Origin: an uncultured Colwellia sp.
Lineage (GTDB): Bacteria; Pseudomonadota; Gammaproteobacteria; Enterobacterales; Alteromonadaceae
Assembly: GCA_913058145.1 (NCBI GenBank)
Contig: CAJXQM010000006.1
Span: 54,174 to 118,173 of the forward strand
Length of the DNA stretch: 64,000 nt
Reading direction: 5' to 3'
Below are positions 9,837 to 20,697 of the stretch, piece after piece (the first letter of the stretch is position 1; each line of letters starts with the position of its first letter). Below the pieces are notes generated by a model that searched no databases, was not told the origin of the DNA, and saw nothing but the letters and a program-made list of their open reading frames with translations. A program made the position numbers and the translations under genes.

Positions 9837-10017
9837 TTGGGCTTGATGGTTTATGTATAACCACGATGTCTATATCGACGGGGTTTTAAATAGTAAATTC
9901 TACACTATATTCGTGGATATAAAAGCTTACACAAAGGGTTTATAACAACTTTGTGGTTAATTTATTTCGCTAATTTTTTATAGAAATTAAAAACTTCAGA
10001 AATGATCACTTTTATAC

Positions 10018-10046
10018 TTGCTCTGCTGCGTTTCTTCGCGTAGAAT
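10018..10046 (+). promoter_or_regulatory. Probable sigma70 promoter of rplU-rpmA
   Basis: TTGCTC and TAGAAT are separated by 17 bases and lie ~60 bases before the rplU start codon. A short hairpin (GCAACA/TGTTGC) follows in the leader. Seen by eye only. Confidence 0.55.
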
Positions 10047-10104
10047 TCGCGCCCTATATTTTTAAATTTAGCAACACATAAAGTTGTTGCAGTACGGAGT
10101 AGCT

Positions 10105-10416
10105 ATGTACGCGGTATTCCAAAGCGGTGGTAAACAGCATCGTGTAACCGAAGGGCAAACAGTTCGTCTAGAAAAGCTTGAGCTTGAAATAGGCGCAGCA
10201 GTAGAATTTGATAACGTTTTAATGATCGCCGATGGCGAGAACATCAATGTAGGCGCGCCTTACGTTGCTGGTGGTAAAGTAGTGGCTGAGGTGGTAAACC
10301 AAGGTCGTGCTGATAAAATTACCATTGTAAAATTCAAACGTCGTAAGCATTCACGCAAACAAGCGGGCCATCGTCAATGGTTCACTGAAGTGAAAATTAC
10401 TGGTATTAACGGCTAA
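10105..10416 (+). CDS. rplU: 50S ribosomal protein L21
   Basis: L21 is a primary 23S rRNA-binding protein of the large subunit. The sequence [14 protein letters not shown] and the C-terminal [15 protein letters not shown] are diagnostic. The track opens the frame at a TTG (10084), but the ATG at 10105 gives the conserved N-terminus, a standard length of 103 residues, and a GGAG six bases upstream. It forms a two-gene unit with rpmA 16 bases downstream. Confidence 0.98.
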   Translation: MYAVFQSGGKQHRVTEGQTVRLEKLELEIGAAVEFDNVLMIADGENINVGAPYVAGGKVVAEVVNQGRADKITIVKFKRRKHSRKQAGHRQWFTEVKITGING

Positions 10417-10432
10417 TTAGGAGCATTTTGAC

Positions 10433-10690
10433 ATGGCACATAAGAAAGCGGCAGGTAGTACACGAAATGGTCGTGATTCAGAAGCAAAACGTTTAGGTGT
10501 TAAGCGTTTCGGTGGTGAATCAGTGTTAGCAGGTAACATTATTGTTCGTCAACGTGGTACTCGTTTCCACGCTGGAAGCAATATGGGTATCGGTAAAGAT
10601 CATACTTTATTTGCTTTATCTGATGGTAAAGTACAATTTGAAGTGAAAGGTCCAAAGAGTCGTAAGTTTGTTAGCATCATCGCTGACTAA
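10433..10690 (+). CDS. rpmA: 50S ribosomal protein L27
   Basis: L27 lies near the peptidyl transferase centre. The sequence [16 protein letters not shown] and the segment [20 protein letters not shown] are diagnostic, with the usual 85 residues. It follows rplU by 16 bases and a strong terminator follows it, although obgE downstream may still receive read-through. Confidence 0.99.
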   Translation: MAHKKAAGSTRNGRDSEAKRLGVKRFGGESVLAGNIIVRQRGTRFHAGSNMGIGKDHTLFALSDGKVQFEVKGPKSRKFVSIIAD

Positions 10691-10707
10691 GAACAACTTA
10701 GAACTCC

Positions 10708-10739
10708 AAAAACCTCGCTTCATAGCGAGGTTTTTTTTT
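10708..10739 (+). terminator. Rho-independent terminator after rpmA
   Basis: AACCTCGCT and AGCGAGGTT form a perfect GC-rich stem with a four-base loop (TCAT), followed by a run of eight or more T. It is well placed 18 bases after the rpmA stop. Confidence 0.93.
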
Positions 10740-10834
10740 ACCTATTTATTACGATCTTGTTGTGATGATTCTTTCTGAAGGAAAAATCGTTTATACTAGC
10801 AAGATATAAACCACAAGACTTTAGGGTTGTGTAA

Positions 10835-12010
<1,176 letters not shown>

Positions 12011-12393
12011 TTTTAAACGCTGTATTTTAACTTACAGATGCAACGTTTTTATTTTAGTTTAATTTAGTTACCTCAAGTATCCATTTAAAAAAGTTATAAT
12101 CCCCACCTTATCGATTACACATGATTGATAAGGTGTATCAATTTTATCTAATACAGCTCTTAAACGTTCAATACGTTTGAAAGCAACTTGTTCATTACTG
12201 CCCTCATCTAGCCCAAAAAATGAAATATTTATTTTATCCGTCAATGCATAGGTAAAATTGCGTTACTGCCTGATGAAAAACGTAAACACCTAACTTTTTC
12301 AGTTTTCTGTATGAGAATGTCGACACAAGGAAGCAGATTTATTATCATTAATGAATCTGCTTTAACTGTTAAATAATTAAATTTAGGATCTCC
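12011..12393. other. obgE-folA intergenic region with two hairpins
   Basis: No credible gene is seen in these 383 bases. Two inverted repeats stand out. ACCTTATC/GATAAGGT (12105-12134) could end the obgE transcript, although no T-run follows. AGCAGATT/AATCTGCT (12332-12361) lies ~30 bases before folA, in the folA leader. Neither has a recognised function. Confidence 0.5.
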
Positions 12394-12930
12394 ATGACCA
12401 TTCTATCCATGATCGTTGCTACCGCGGCTAATAATATTATAGGTAAAGATAATACTATGCCGTGGCATTTACCTGCTGATTTAGCCTATTTTAAAAAGGT
12501 GACTTTAGGTAAGCCTATTATTATGGGGAGAAAAACTTATGAGTCTATTGGTCGACCATTGCCAGGGCGTCGAAATATCGTCATTTCACGTGATGAAACC
12601 TATATACCCAAAGGAAATTGCGCTGCTGAGGGGATTGATATCGTTACTTCAGTGGAGCAAGCCTTAGCGTTGGTTGATGGCTCTGATGGCAATGATGCCG
12701 TGGAAGAAATTATGGTGATCGGTGGTGGTGCCATCTACAAGCACTGTTTACCTAACGCTGATCGTCTGTATGTTACTCATATAAAAGCAACGATTGACGG
12801 TGACACGCAATTCCCCACTTATAATGACGGTTGTTGGCGAGAAACCCATAGTGAATTACGAGCAAGTGATGAAAAAAATGCTTATGATTTAGATTTTTGT
12901 GTCTACCAACGAATAACAAGTGAAGGGTAG
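12394..12930 (+). CDS. folA: Dihydrofolate reductase
   Basis: The enzyme reduces dihydrofolate to tetrahydrofolate with NADPH. Family motifs are visible: [21 protein letters not shown], with the catalytic acidic residue in the ADL segment, then [15 protein letters not shown], and the [11 protein letters not shown] nucleotide-site segment. At 178 residues it is slightly longer than E. coli FolA (159), from an insert around residues 80-105. The last 11 bases overlap the start of the antiporter gene, implying translational coupling to an unrelated function. Confidence 0.97.
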   Translation: MTILSMIVATAANNIIGKDNTMPWHLPADLAYFKKVTLGKPIIMGRKTYESIGRPLPGRRNIVISRDETYIPKGNCAAEGIDIVTSVEQALALVDGSDGNDAVEEIMVIGGGAIYKHCLPNADRLYVTHIKATIDGDTQFPTYNDGCWRETHSELRASDEKNAYDLDFCVYQRITSEG

Positions 12931-14470
12931 ACCTCTTTCAGGGTATCAAAACTATAATAGTAACTTTTTAGCATTAATCGTACTGATTTTTGGTGTTTTC
13001 TCCGCTTTATATGTCAATTACTTTGTTGAAGAGTTAAGGGTAGGAGATGCTTATCATTATGGTTTATGGTCACTACTACCGGCCTTTATTACGATACTGC
13101 TCTCTTGGCTAACGCGGGAGCCATTAATTGCGTTATTAAGTGGTATAGCAGTTGGCGCCTTTATGATGGGGCAATATAATCTTACTGATCAAATATTGAT
13201 TCCCGCCATGACTCAAACGGGTACGGCAGGACTATTGCTACTTTATTTATGGCTATTAGGTGGCTTATTAGGTATTTGGTCAAAAACGGGTGCAGCACAA
13301 GCTTTTGCCGATTATATGATTAAGCATTTTGTTCGTGGCCAACGATCTACCAAGCTAGTGGCGTGGCTTTTAGGTGTATTGTTTTTTCAAGGAGGCTCCA
13401 TGAGTACGGTGCTAGTGGGTACGACGGTGCGTCCATTGGCTGACAAAGCAGGTATTAGCCATGAAGAAATGAGCTATATAGTTGACTCAACTGCATCTCC
13501 CATTGCCATTGTTATTGCTTTTAATGCGTGGCCGGCTTATGTACAAGCATTGATATTTGTACCCGGGGTTACATTTTTAGCAACAGAAGCCGATCGTTTG
13601 GCCTTTTTCTTTTCTGCGGTACCTTTTAGTTTTTATGGCATCATTGCGGTAATAGGTACTTTGTTGTTAAGTCTTAATATCACTACATTTTCCGGAAAGC
13701 GAATTAATAATGCCCATGTTAGAGCAGCAACAACCGGAGAATTAGATGCAGCAGATGCTAAACCATTGAGCGCTAAAAAATTACAAGTTTGTGATGTGCC
13801 ACAAGGATACCACGCTCATGTGCTAGAATTTATTTTACCCTTACTAAGCCTAATTACTATAGCGGTATTCACGTTTGTTTTTTACGGTGCGCCGAAAATT
13901 CATTGGGCCTTTGGTGCTGCGCTGTTGATTAGTACATTTATCGCATTAGCAAAGGGTATGTCGCTGAATCACTTAATTGGCGGTGTTGGTAATGGTTTAA
14001 AGGGCGTTGTATTAGTTTCACTGATATTGGTATTTGCCGTAACTATTGGCGCAATCAGTAAGCAAATTGGTGGTGGTGTGTATCTCGTTTCTTTACTTAG
14101 TGAACAATTTCCCTATTGGTTGTTACCGGTAGTATTACAATTTATGGCGATGCTAATTGCCTTCTCTACGGGTACCAGTTGGGGGACATTTGCCATTGCC
14201 TTTCCACTGGCTATGCCGCTAGCTTGGGCTATTGCGCAAAGTGCAGGAATAAACGATCCTGAGCTATTTATGATCGTTTGTTTTGCTACGGTACTTAATG
14301 GCAGTGTTTATGGAGATCAATGTTCGCCCATTTCAGATACTACTATTTTAAGCTCAATGACCACTGGCTGTGACATGATGGATCATGTTAAATCACAAAT
14401 TGTTCCTGCTACTTACGCGGCCAGTTTAGCTGCTGTTCTGTGGACACTAACCGTTATATTTTTTGTTTAG
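12920..14470 (+). CDS. NhaC-family Na+/H+ antiporter-like transporter
   Basis: This is a polytopic inner-membrane protein of 516 residues with roughly 11-12 hydrophobic segments. The region [22 protein letters not shown] and the C-terminal [21 protein letters not shown] with [15 protein letters not shown] are typical of the NhaC superfamily. NhaC-type proteins exchange Na+ for H+, and some members carry amino acids instead, so the substrate is uncertain. It starts at a GTG inside the end of folA (11-base overlap). No riboswitch precedes it here. Confidence 0.85.
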   Translation: MKGRPLSGYQNYNSNFLALIVLIFGVFSALYVNYFVEELRVGDAYHYGLWSLLPAFITILLSWLTREPLIALLSGIAVGAFMMGQYNLTDQILIPAMTQTGTAGLLLLYLWLLGGLLGIWSKTGAAQAFADYMIKHFVRGQRSTKLVAWLLGVLFFQGGSMSTVLVGTTVRPLADKAGISHEEMSYIVDSTASPIAIVIAFNAWPAYVQALIFVPGVTFLATEADRLAFFFSAVPFSFYGIIAVIGTLLLSLNITTFSGKRINNAHVRAATTGELDAADAKPLSAKKLQVCDVPQGYHAHVLEFILPLLSLITIAVFTFVFYGAPKIHWAFGAALLISTFIALAKGMSLNHLIGGVGNGLKGVVLVSLILVFAVTIGAISKQIGGGVYLVSLLSEQFPYWLLPVVLQFMAMLIAFSTGTSWGTFAIAFPLAMPLAWAIAQSAGINDPELFMIVCFATVLNGSVYGDQCSPISDTTILSSMTTGCDMMDHVKSQIVPATYAASLAAVLWTLTVIFFV

Positions 14471-14621
14471 CTGTAAACATAGGACACTATATTTTTACTA
14501 TTTATATGCGGTTTGAAAATAACATGTATTCATTCAATTGATATAAAAAATAGCGTGAGCGGTGTGAAGAAAATAAAGTGATTAATTTAACAACAAAAAG
14601 AAAGCTAGCGGCAGGAGATGA

Positions 14622-14660
14622 AAAATAAACGAGCGACAAAGTTACTTCGCCACTCGCTAC
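14622..14660 (-). terminator. Probable terminator of folE2
   Basis: On the minus strand a hairpin (AGCGA/TCGCT, with further pairing CGAG/CTCG) is followed by a T-rich run, 16 bases after the folE2 stop codon. The stem is imperfect. Confidence 0.5.
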
Positions 14661-14675
14661 TATAAAATCGCAGCT

Positions 14676-15599
14676 TTAAGGTTGATAACCGCCAATAAGT
14701 CCTTTTGTGGTGACACTGACAGCATCATGGGCATGTAACGATTCAAGGTGATTTATTTTTAGCCAAAAATCCTCATATTGCGCAGCTTTGTTCATGCTGA
14801 ACTGTAGACGACGTGCAGCATCTTCACAGAACATTAAGTTTTGACCATTAAGGCGAGCAAACTCTTGTTCGTCTTCACGTTTAACCGCTGCTTGTACTGG
14901 GGTTTGTAATGAATCTTCAATTAAGTCAACTAGATCTGTGATAGGAAAATCGCTAACATTATTACTTAACTTCACTTTCACTTCAGCCACAGAACGTTGA
15001 GAGTGTGGTGTTGCCACTATTCCTTCTGTGGTGCCAAGCCATTCGCGTATTACATCAATATCGAGTTCACTATCGACAAACTTTTGTTGGAATGCTTGCT
15101 GTATTAACTGGCGGGCTAATGCCGCAGAGCAAGGGCAAGTTGATGAGTAAGGAACATCAATAGCCATTTCAATGGTAAGTTTACCTTGGTTAAAGTGGCC
15201 TGATAAGGTAACTGGATAAGCTTTCCATCCCTCTTTTCCGCTGATTAAAGACTTTCTACGTAAATGATAATCAAAGCTAAAGGTTACTTTTGCCTGATCA
15301 CTTAAGTCACTATGACTACTGATAAAACCATCTAGTAGGGTGACTAGACTTTGGTAATTCAATATATTAGTTGTTGATAATTCATCAATAAGTAAATATA
15401 GGCGTGACATATGAATGCCTTTAGCCTGTGCTTCTTTTAAGTTTACAAAAGCATCAATATGGGCTGAAACCATGCGTTCAGTTTCACCTTTTGAGGCGAT
15501 CATTATTGGCATTTCAATATTACTCATACCAACCCAGTCAAGAGTTCCTTCTGTTTGAGCTGTGGTGTGGTTGGCAATATCAGGCATTAATGTCGGCAT
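14676..15599 (-). CDS. folE2: GTP cyclohydrolase IB (FolE2)
   Basis: FolE2 converts GTP to 7,8-dihydroneopterin triphosphate, the first step of folate biosynthesis and also of queuosine precursors. It can use metals other than zinc. Family features are the [15 protein letters not shown] segment holding the active-site cysteine (about residue 155), TPHSQRS, and a C-terminal [10 protein letters not shown]. The length of 307 residues matches the family. FolE2 often substitutes for zinc-dependent FolE under zinc limitation, but no Zur box was recognised upstream here. It is convergent with the folA-antiporter pair. Confidence 0.95.
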   Translation of the reverse strand: MPTLMPDIANHTTAQTEGTLDWVGMSNIEMPIMIASKGETERMVSAHIDAFVNLKEAQAKGIHMSRLYLLIDELSTTNILNYQSLVTLLDGFISSHSDLSDQAKVTFSFDYHLRRKSLISGKEGWKAYPVTLSGHFNQGKLTIEMAIDVPYSSTCPCSAALARQLIQQAFQQKFVDSELDIDVIREWLGTTEGIVATPHSQRSVAEVKVKLSNNVSDFPITDLVDLIEDSLQTPVQAAVKREDEQEFARLNGQNLMFCEDAARRLQFSMNKAAQYEDFWLKINHLESLHAHDAVSVTTKGLIGGYQP

Positions 15600-15682
15600 T
15601 ACGACTCCGCTTTAAGCTATAGTTACTTAATTAGGGTCGCGTGATGATAGCTAAAAAACCACGCAACAAGTATATTCAGGGC

Positions 15683-15762
15683 GCACATTCTATCGTATTT
15701 TTGATAGTCATACCACTTCAAAATTTATGATTTAACGAGAATGGTTTTTCAGGAGAATGTGC
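15683..15762. repeat. Intergenic inverted repeat, possible member of a dispersed family
   Basis: In the 307-base gap between folE2 and rsmC, GCACATTCT (15683) and AGAATGTGC (15754) form a 9-base perfect inverted repeat. It encloses TTGATAGTCAT, which also occurs in the repeat at 19.28 kb. The rest of the gap shows no gene. Confidence 0.45.
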
Positions 15763-15906
15763 TCGTGCATTCACTAATAAGCTACATTCATGTAGCGTCC
15801 TTGTCAAAATCAATAACGCGGTATATAAACCTTTTAAACTAGCCCTGAAACTGGCATCAATATAAGGTGATATTTTTAATAAAAGGGTTACTTTTTATTG
15901 ATTTGT

Positions 15907-16968
15907 TTAATTTTTGGTGTGGCAGTAAATGGTAAACCCTTGCTTCCTTGCGATTGTTTCTGTTTTACCTATATGCTGCTGCATAATGGGTAAGTATTGT
16001 AAAAAACTATTGGCGACTATGGTGATATCACTTTTTGTTTGTTTAGTGCCCGTTAGGTGTTTTTTTATGCCCTGTAAAAAATCTTCAGTGGCTTGATAAT
16101 TAGTTTGTGTTCCTTGATGAAAAGGCGGGTTTGAAACGATATGTTGATAATTTTCACTGACGTTTGATAAGCTATTTGAGGCAAAAACATTACCCGTTAA
16201 ACCATTCAACAGCAGTGTTTTCTTTGCAGAGGCTATGGCTAAAGCACTCACATCAAGTAATGATAAGTCGGTGTTAGCAAACTTTTTGCCGATAAAGCAA
16301 CTAATCACCCCGGCACCACAACCAAAATCTAATACTTTACCTTGCATGTCTTTAGGTAAATTATCTAATAATAAGGCAGTACCCACATCAAGTTTTTTCT
16401 GGCTAAATACACCGGGTAATGAAGCGATGGTTAACGCAATACCTGAGATGTTAATCTGATAATTTTTATACCAATCGTCAATATTAAAAGCGTCACTTTC
16501 ACCTTCTTTAGTCTCATGTATTCCGCCAAACAATAAGCAATGTCGAGCCGCATCTATTTTTTGACAACTGCTTAAAAAATTTTGCGTTAATTTAGGTGAT
16601 GACTGTACACCGCCTTTTTTCTCACCGACTAACATTATTTTAGCATCACTAAGCAAATAGGGAGCAATCATCGCTAAAGTGAACGCTAACTCATCTTTGC
16701 TTTTGGGAAAATTAATAACAACTAAATCGTGTTTGATGTCATTTTTATATTCGCTAGAAAAAACTGTTTTAATTTGGCTTTCATATTTATCATTGATGGC
16801 AAGGTAATCAATGAAGTTAGTGTTATAACACGTGATATTTGCGTTTGGATAATCATGTAAATAATGCGATATAAAGCCATCTTCCATCAAGTTAATAAAA
16901 AGTGGTGTGGTTGCTGATAATGCTTCGATATTGCGCAATAACACTTGGTTGATATTTGACATCGACAT
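15907..16968 (-). CDS. rsmC: 16S rRNA m2G1207 methyltransferase RsmC
   Basis: RsmC methylates G1207 of 16S rRNA in the 30S subunit using S-adenosylmethionine. The N-terminal ~170 residues are the degenerate, non-catalytic methyltransferase-like domain typical of RsmC. The C-terminal half holds the SAM-binding motif VLDFGCGAGVIS (near residue 210) and the catalytic NPPFHQG (near 280). The length of 353 residues is close to E. coli RsmC. It stands alone and is divergent from the dapA operon. Confidence 0.93.
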   Translation of the reverse strand: MSMSNINQVLLRNIEALSATTPLFINLMEDGFISHYLHDYPNANITCYNTNFIDYLAINDKYESQIKTVFSSEYKNDIKHDLVVINFPKSKDELAFTLAMIAPYLLSDAKIMLVGEKKGGVQSSPKLTQNFLSSCQKIDAARHCLLFGGIHETKEGESDAFNIDDWYKNYQINISGIALTIASLPGVFSQKKLDVGTALLLDNLPKDMQGKVLDFGCGAGVISCFIGKKFANTDLSLLDVSALAIASAKKTLLLNGLTGNVFASNSLSNVSENYQHIVSNPPFHQGTQTNYQATEDFLQGIKKHLTGTKQTKSDITIVANSFLQYLPIMQQHIGKTETIARKQGFTIYCHTKN

Positions 16969-17065
16969 AAATAGAAAGGCTACTGAATAAGAGTGAATAT
17001 TGTATTCTACGATATTAGAACTTTAATCGACAATTATAATTCCCGTATTCGTATAAAAAAGTCCA

Positions 17066-17095
17066 TTGACAAAAAAGCCATAAAAATGCTTAAAT
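17066..17095 (+). promoter_or_regulatory. Probable promoter of the lysine-riboswitch operon
   Basis: A consensus -35 TTGACA is followed after 18 bases by TTAAAT, ~50 bases upstream of the riboswitch P1 helix. It is divergent from rsmC. Confidence 0.6.
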
Positions 17096-17143
17096 AGCGC
17101 CGTCCCTAATATTAACTTTCTGGTTTTGTGCCATGAAGTTTCA

Positions 17144-17389
17144 AAGGGGCCAGAAGAGGAGCGTTAACCAGGTAGTTATCATTGCGTTGTTTACAACGCA
17201 CAGAGATCAAACTTTGCTAATGATAATGAGGGGGATTAACGCCGAGATAATACTGATTTGATTCGGTATTTATCGGTTGTTTTCTTGCTAGATTTACCTA
17301 GAAAGAGCGGGCTGAATCCCAACAACTGTCACTGTTAGCTAAATGATTTTATTTATTTAGCTTAATGAGTGGAGAGCTTCTGGCCTTTG
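17144..17389 (+). promoter_or_regulatory. Lysine riboswitch (L box)
   Basis: The leader shows the ordered landmarks of the lysine riboswitch. P1 is closed by GGCCAGAAG with CTTCTGGCC, a perfect 9-bp helix ~230 bases apart. After it come AGAGGAGCG, GGTAGTTATC, GGGGGATTAACGCCGAGAT, GGGCTGAATCCC, ACTGTCACTGTTAGCT and TGAGTGGAGAGCTTC. A hairpin GCTAAAT/ATTTAGC sits in the last arm. When lysine is bound, the family usually switches off the genes downstream. The expression platform lies in 17390-17480. A hairpin TTTTAG/CTAAAA and a TTCTCC that could pair with GGAGA of the 3' arm are visible, but no clear T-tailed terminator is seen, so the mode of control is uncertain. Confidence 0.93.
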
Positions 17390-17481
17390 CATAATAACCA
17401 ACAAGCACTGTTAAAGTACTTTTCTCGGTTTTTAGTAAATGCCTAAAAGTTCTCCGAACCAATCTGCTATAAGCAGTAACA

Positions 17482-18483
17482 ATGAGTTCGAGAGCAATGA
17501 ATCAAAAGACATCTATAAACATATCACCCATAGCACCTAATGTTATCCCTGTGAGCGATTGCCCACTATGGACCGCACTAGTTACGCCTTTTCATCAAGA
17601 CGGTAGCATAGACTTCGACAGCTTGGCTGAAATTGCCAAGGCACAAGTACACGCAGGTAATGGACTTTTACTCCTAGGAAGCACGGGCGAAGGGCTTGCC
17701 TTAACGAATGATGAGCAGTTCTCTGTTGTTGAGTTTATTTGTAACTTACAAGACACGTTAGCAATAAAATCGCCATTAATGGTCGCTGTTGGTGGTTATA
17801 ACTTACCTGAACAAATTAACTGGATAAATCGTTGTAATACACTAAATATTCACAGTTATTTATTAGGTACGCCTCTTTACGCAAAGCCAGGAGAAGTGGG
17901 TCAAACTGCTTGGTTTAAAGCCTTGTTAGATGCTGCCCAATTCCCTTGTATGTTATATAACGTGCCATCACGTAGTGGTGTTGAAATTCCGGTAGGCACA
18001 GTACAAAGTTTACAAAATCATCCTAATTGTTGGGCAATGAAAGAAGCCAGTGGTGATTTGAATAAATTTTTGAATTACCGTCAACAATGCCCCAATATAG
18101 ATATATATACTGGCGAAGATGCCATGGTGCCATACCTTGTGCCTGCAGGGGTTAAAGGCTTGGTATCTGTGTGCGCTAATGTCTGGCCCAAAGCGACTAA
18201 AGCTTATGTTGAACTTTGCTTAGCTGGGCAAACTCAAAACATGTTCCCCTTGTGGAACAATGCTGTAGATGCAATTTTTAGTGTGGCAAACCCTATTGCA
18301 GTTAAAGCATTGATGCATCAGCAAAAAGCGATTAGCACTCCGACACTTCGCGCACCATTAACTCACACTGAAATAACCGATAACACAGCATTATTGGCTG
18401 TTAATGAGCAAATTAATCAATGGTTAGCACACGCTAGCCAAACTTCTTTTATAAATAGAACCGAAAATAGGAATATCGCATGA
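17482..18483 (+). CDS. dapA: 4-hydroxy-tetrahydrodipicolinate synthase (DapA family)
   Basis: DapA condenses pyruvate with aspartate semialdehyde, the committed step to diaminopimelate and lysine. The catalytic residues are present: GSTGEG around residue 67-72, the tyrosine of LYNVPSRSG (Y159) and the Schiff-base lysine of WAMKEASGD (K187). At 333 residues it is ~40 longer than usual, with an N-terminal extension before PLWTALVTPF. A second ATG lies at 17497, and neither start has a strong ribosome binding site. It is the first gene behind the lysine riboswitch and overlaps dapD by four bases (ATGA). It may be a second, specialised copy; whether another dapA exists elsewhere cannot be seen here. 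Confidence 0.9.
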   Translation: MSSRAMNQKTSINISPIAPNVIPVSDCPLWTALVTPFHQDGSIDFDSLAEIAKAQVHAGNGLLLLGSTGEGLALTNDEQFSVVEFICNLQDTLAIKSPLMVAVGGYNLPEQINWINRCNTLNIHSYLLGTPLYAKPGEVGQTAWFKALLDAAQFPCMLYNVPSRSGVEIPVGTVQSLQNHPNCWAMKEASGDLNKFLNYRQQCPNIDIYTGEDAMVPYLVPAGVKGLVSVCANVWPKATKAYVELCLAGQTQNMFPLWNNAVDAIFSVANPIAVKALMHQQKAISTPTLRAPLTHTEITDNTALLAVNEQINQWLAHASQTSFINRTENRNIA

Positions 18484-19229
18484 AATGGCAAGATGTTATA
18501 GCACAACTAGAAACGGGCGCACTACGCGCGGCAAGTCAAGATGAAAACGGTAATTGGCATGCCAATGTTGAAGTAAAACAGGGGATTTTAGCCGCTTTCA
18601 AAGCGGGCGTTAATATTAGTTTCGATGGCAATTATCAAGGTTTTGTCGATAAAAACAATTTACCTGCTCGTCAATTTAGCCCAGAAGACGGTGTACGTTT
18701 AGTGCCAGGTGGCTCATCAGTACGTGCTGGCGCACATGTGGCTCCGGGCGTTATTATTATGCCTCCTGCTTATATTAATGTAGGTGCTTTTGTTGATAGC
18801 GGTACTATGGTTGATAGTCATGCATTAATTGGTTCATGTGCCCAAGTCGGTAAAAATGTACATGTGAGCGCAGCGGTACAAATTGGTGGTGTGTTAGAGC
18901 CAATCGGTGCTAGCCCTGTTATTATTGAAGACGACGCCTTCTTAAGTGCTGGCGTAGTAATTGTTGAAGGGATTGTAGTGAAAAAAGGTGCGGTATTAGC
19001 ACCGGGCGTGTCTTTATCTAAATCAGTACCGGTATATGATTGTGTTAATAAAATTATGCGTGAAAAAGGCGCTGAAATTCCTGAACGTGCTGTGGTTGTT
19101 CCAGGCACTCGTCCTGTTAAAGGCGAATGGGCCGAAGTACAAGGTTTGAGCATGGCCTGTGCATTAATCGTTAAATATCGTGATGAAAAAAGTGATGCGT
19201 CATTAGAATTAGAATCAATTCTAAGATAA
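18480..19229 (+). CDS. dapD: Tetrahydrodipicolinate N-succinyltransferase-like (DapD) enzyme
   Basis: DapD transfers succinyl from succinyl-CoA to tetrahydrodipicolinate. The protein is 249 residues, with an N-terminal helical part and a left-handed beta-helix of hexapeptide repeats (VRAGAHVAPGVIIMPPAYINVGAF, SAAVQIGGVLEP). The GAFVDSGTMVDSHA and SCAQVGKNVHVS segments are typical of DapD. It is somewhat shorter than E. coli DapD (274). An acetyl-CoA-using DapH-like activity cannot be excluded by reading alone. The ATGA overlap with dapA shows translational coupling in the lysine-riboswitch operon. Confidence 0.88.
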   Translation: MKWQDVIAQLETGALRAASQDENGNWHANVEVKQGILAAFKAGVNISFDGNYQGFVDKNNLPARQFSPEDGVRLVPGGSSVRAGAHVAPGVIIMPPAYINVGAFVDSGTMVDSHALIGSCAQVGKNVHVSAAVQIGGVLEPIGASPVIIEDDAFLSAGVVIVEGIVVKKGAVLAPGVSLSKSVPVYDCVNKIMREKGAEIPERAVVVPGTRPVKGEWAEVQGLSMACALIVKYRDEKSDASLELESILR

Positions 19230-19247
19230 TAGTTAGCGACTAACCAC

Positions 19248-19343
19248 CGCGTTGCTGTATGGCCCGAATTAGGCGTTAAAAGTACTCATTGATAGTCATC
19301 AATTCCGTGCTTTTTTCTTTAATTTGAATCATACAGCAACGCG
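19248..19343. repeat. Structured intergenic repeat, copy A (dapD to decarboxylase gene)
   Basis: A 13-base perfect inverted repeat (CGCGTTGCTGTAT / ATACAGCAACGCG) encloses a core TACTCATTGATAG.CATCAATTCCGTG, which itself holds the hairpin TTGAT/ATCAA. Nearly the same core occurs between pfaC and pfaD at 50.83 kb, where the flanking arms have a different sequence. It lies inside the operon, 220 bases upstream of the decarboxylase gene. Confidence 0.7.
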
Positions 19344-19449
19344 CTGATTGGTCACTGTATAATAGTAATTGAAATAATGATTGGACTCATTCATTATTTC
19401 AATTGCTATAAACAATCGTTACAGCAGAAAACTTTAAAAGAAAATTATT

Positions 19450-20688
19450 ATGACAAAACCTAACTGGTTCGATACCCGTATTGAAAATGCCTTACTTGAA
19501 CATCAATCACCTGATGATGAACAAGGATACTTTGTTTATCAACTTGATGCCTTAAAAAGTCATCTTGAACAATTGCAGCAACAAGAGGTGATTAAGTTAT
19601 GGTTTGCAGTGAAAGCTAACCCGCTTTCGAAAATCATTCAAACACTTGATAGTGCAAATTTTAATTTTGATGTCGCTAGTACTGGTGAATTAGCGCAAGT
19701 ATTAGCACAAGGCATTAGCCCTGATCGTATTTTAAATACGGGCCCAGCTAAATCTAAAAAGCAGTTAACTGACTTTGTTAAGTTAGGCGTACAAACTTTT
19801 GTGGTTGAGAGCTTAAATCAACTGACTTGGTTAAATGAGGTTATTGTGGAGCAAGCCTCAACTGAGCCAAGTCTCGCTAAAAAACCGACTGTGTTACTTC
19901 GAGTACAACTTCAATGGCCTGAGGGTGAAAAAAATCCATTAGGCGGTAATAGTCTAACGCCATTTGGTTTGTCTGTTGAAGAATGGCAAAACGTGCAGGT
20001 AAGTGATTATCCTAATTTAGATATTTGCGGTCTACATATTTTTCAATGGGGCAATATGCTCAGTAATGAAAAGATGTATTCGTTATGGAGTCAGATGGTT
20101 GCACCACTAACAAGTCTTGCTGCTGATATTGGCATGGAGCTAAAAATTCTCGATTTAGGTGGCGGTTTAGGCATTGATTATTTAGATGAAGGTAAACAAT
20201 TGTCATGGCAACAAGTTATCAATGACTTAGCCGATATTAAAGTACAATCAGGCGTTGAAGAGCTTTGGCTTGAATTAGGTCGATTTGCTGTTGCTGAGTG
20301 CGGTTATTATGTCGTACCTGTTGTTGACAGAAAAATGAATTATGCTCAAGAACAATTAGTTTTAGCAGCGGGCATCAATCATCTCATTCGTCCTGCAATT
20401 ACTGAACAACCTTTTCCGGTTACTTTATTAAGAAACTCTAACGCACCAAGCCAAGCATTTGATCTCCACGGACCGTTATGTACTAGTTTGGATAAGCTCG
20501 GACATTTACCTTTACCTAACGATGTTGCTGTTGATGACAAGTTAGTGTTTGGTTATTGTGGCGCTTATGGTTTTACTGAAAGTATGCCTTTTTTCTTATG
20601 TCATCAATTAGCCGCAGAATATGTTTTTCAAGCGGGTGCTTTGGTTGAAATAAGGCCTGCACAACCAGCAACTTCTTATTTGGCTTAG
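19450..20688 (+). CDS. LysA-like PLP-dependent decarboxylase (fold type III)
   Basis: This 412-residue enzyme belongs to the alanine-racemase-fold decarboxylases, closest in pattern to diaminopimelate decarboxylase. The PLP lysine is in WFAVKANP (K55). FDVASTGELAQVL, the glycine loop LDLGGGLGIDY, and the C-terminal DLHGPLCTSLDKLG plus YCGAYGF correspond to LysA landmarks. The usual EPGR is ELGR here, and the LysA HIGSQ region reads HIFQWGN, so the substrate pocket is likely altered. It shows no resemblance to the NspC N-terminus. It sits in the lysine-riboswitch operon and is followed after 9 bases by a deacylase gene. A diaminopimelate derivative is the likely substrate, by context. Confidence 0.8.
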   Translation: MTKPNWFDTRIENALLEHQSPDDEQGYFVYQLDALKSHLEQLQQQEVIKLWFAVKANPLSKIIQTLDSANFNFDVASTGELAQVLAQGISPDRILNTGPAKSKKQLTDFVKLGVQTFVVESLNQLTWLNEVIVEQASTEPSLAKKPTVLLRVQLQWPEGEKNPLGGNSLTPFGLSVEEWQNVQVSDYPNLDICGLHIFQWGNMLSNEKMYSLWSQMVAPLTSLAADIGMELKILDLGGGLGIDYLDEGKQLSWQQVINDLADIKVQSGVEELWLELGRFAVAECGYYVVPVVDRKMNYAQEQLVLAAGINHLIRPAITEQPFPVTLLRNSNAPSQAFDLHGPLCTSLDKLGHLPLPNDVAVDDKLVFGYCGAYGFTESMPFFLCHQLAAEYVFQAGALVEIRPAQPATSYLA

Positions 20689-20697
20689 GGTTATATT

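Noticed and set aside
10084-10104. Seven extra N-terminal residues of L21 from a TTG start
   Set aside because: The ATG at 10105 gives the universally conserved MYAVF start and has its own ribosome binding site.
15600-15906. Zur box upstream of folE2
   Set aside because: folE2 is often zinc-controlled, but no palindrome resembling the Zur core was found in its upstream region.
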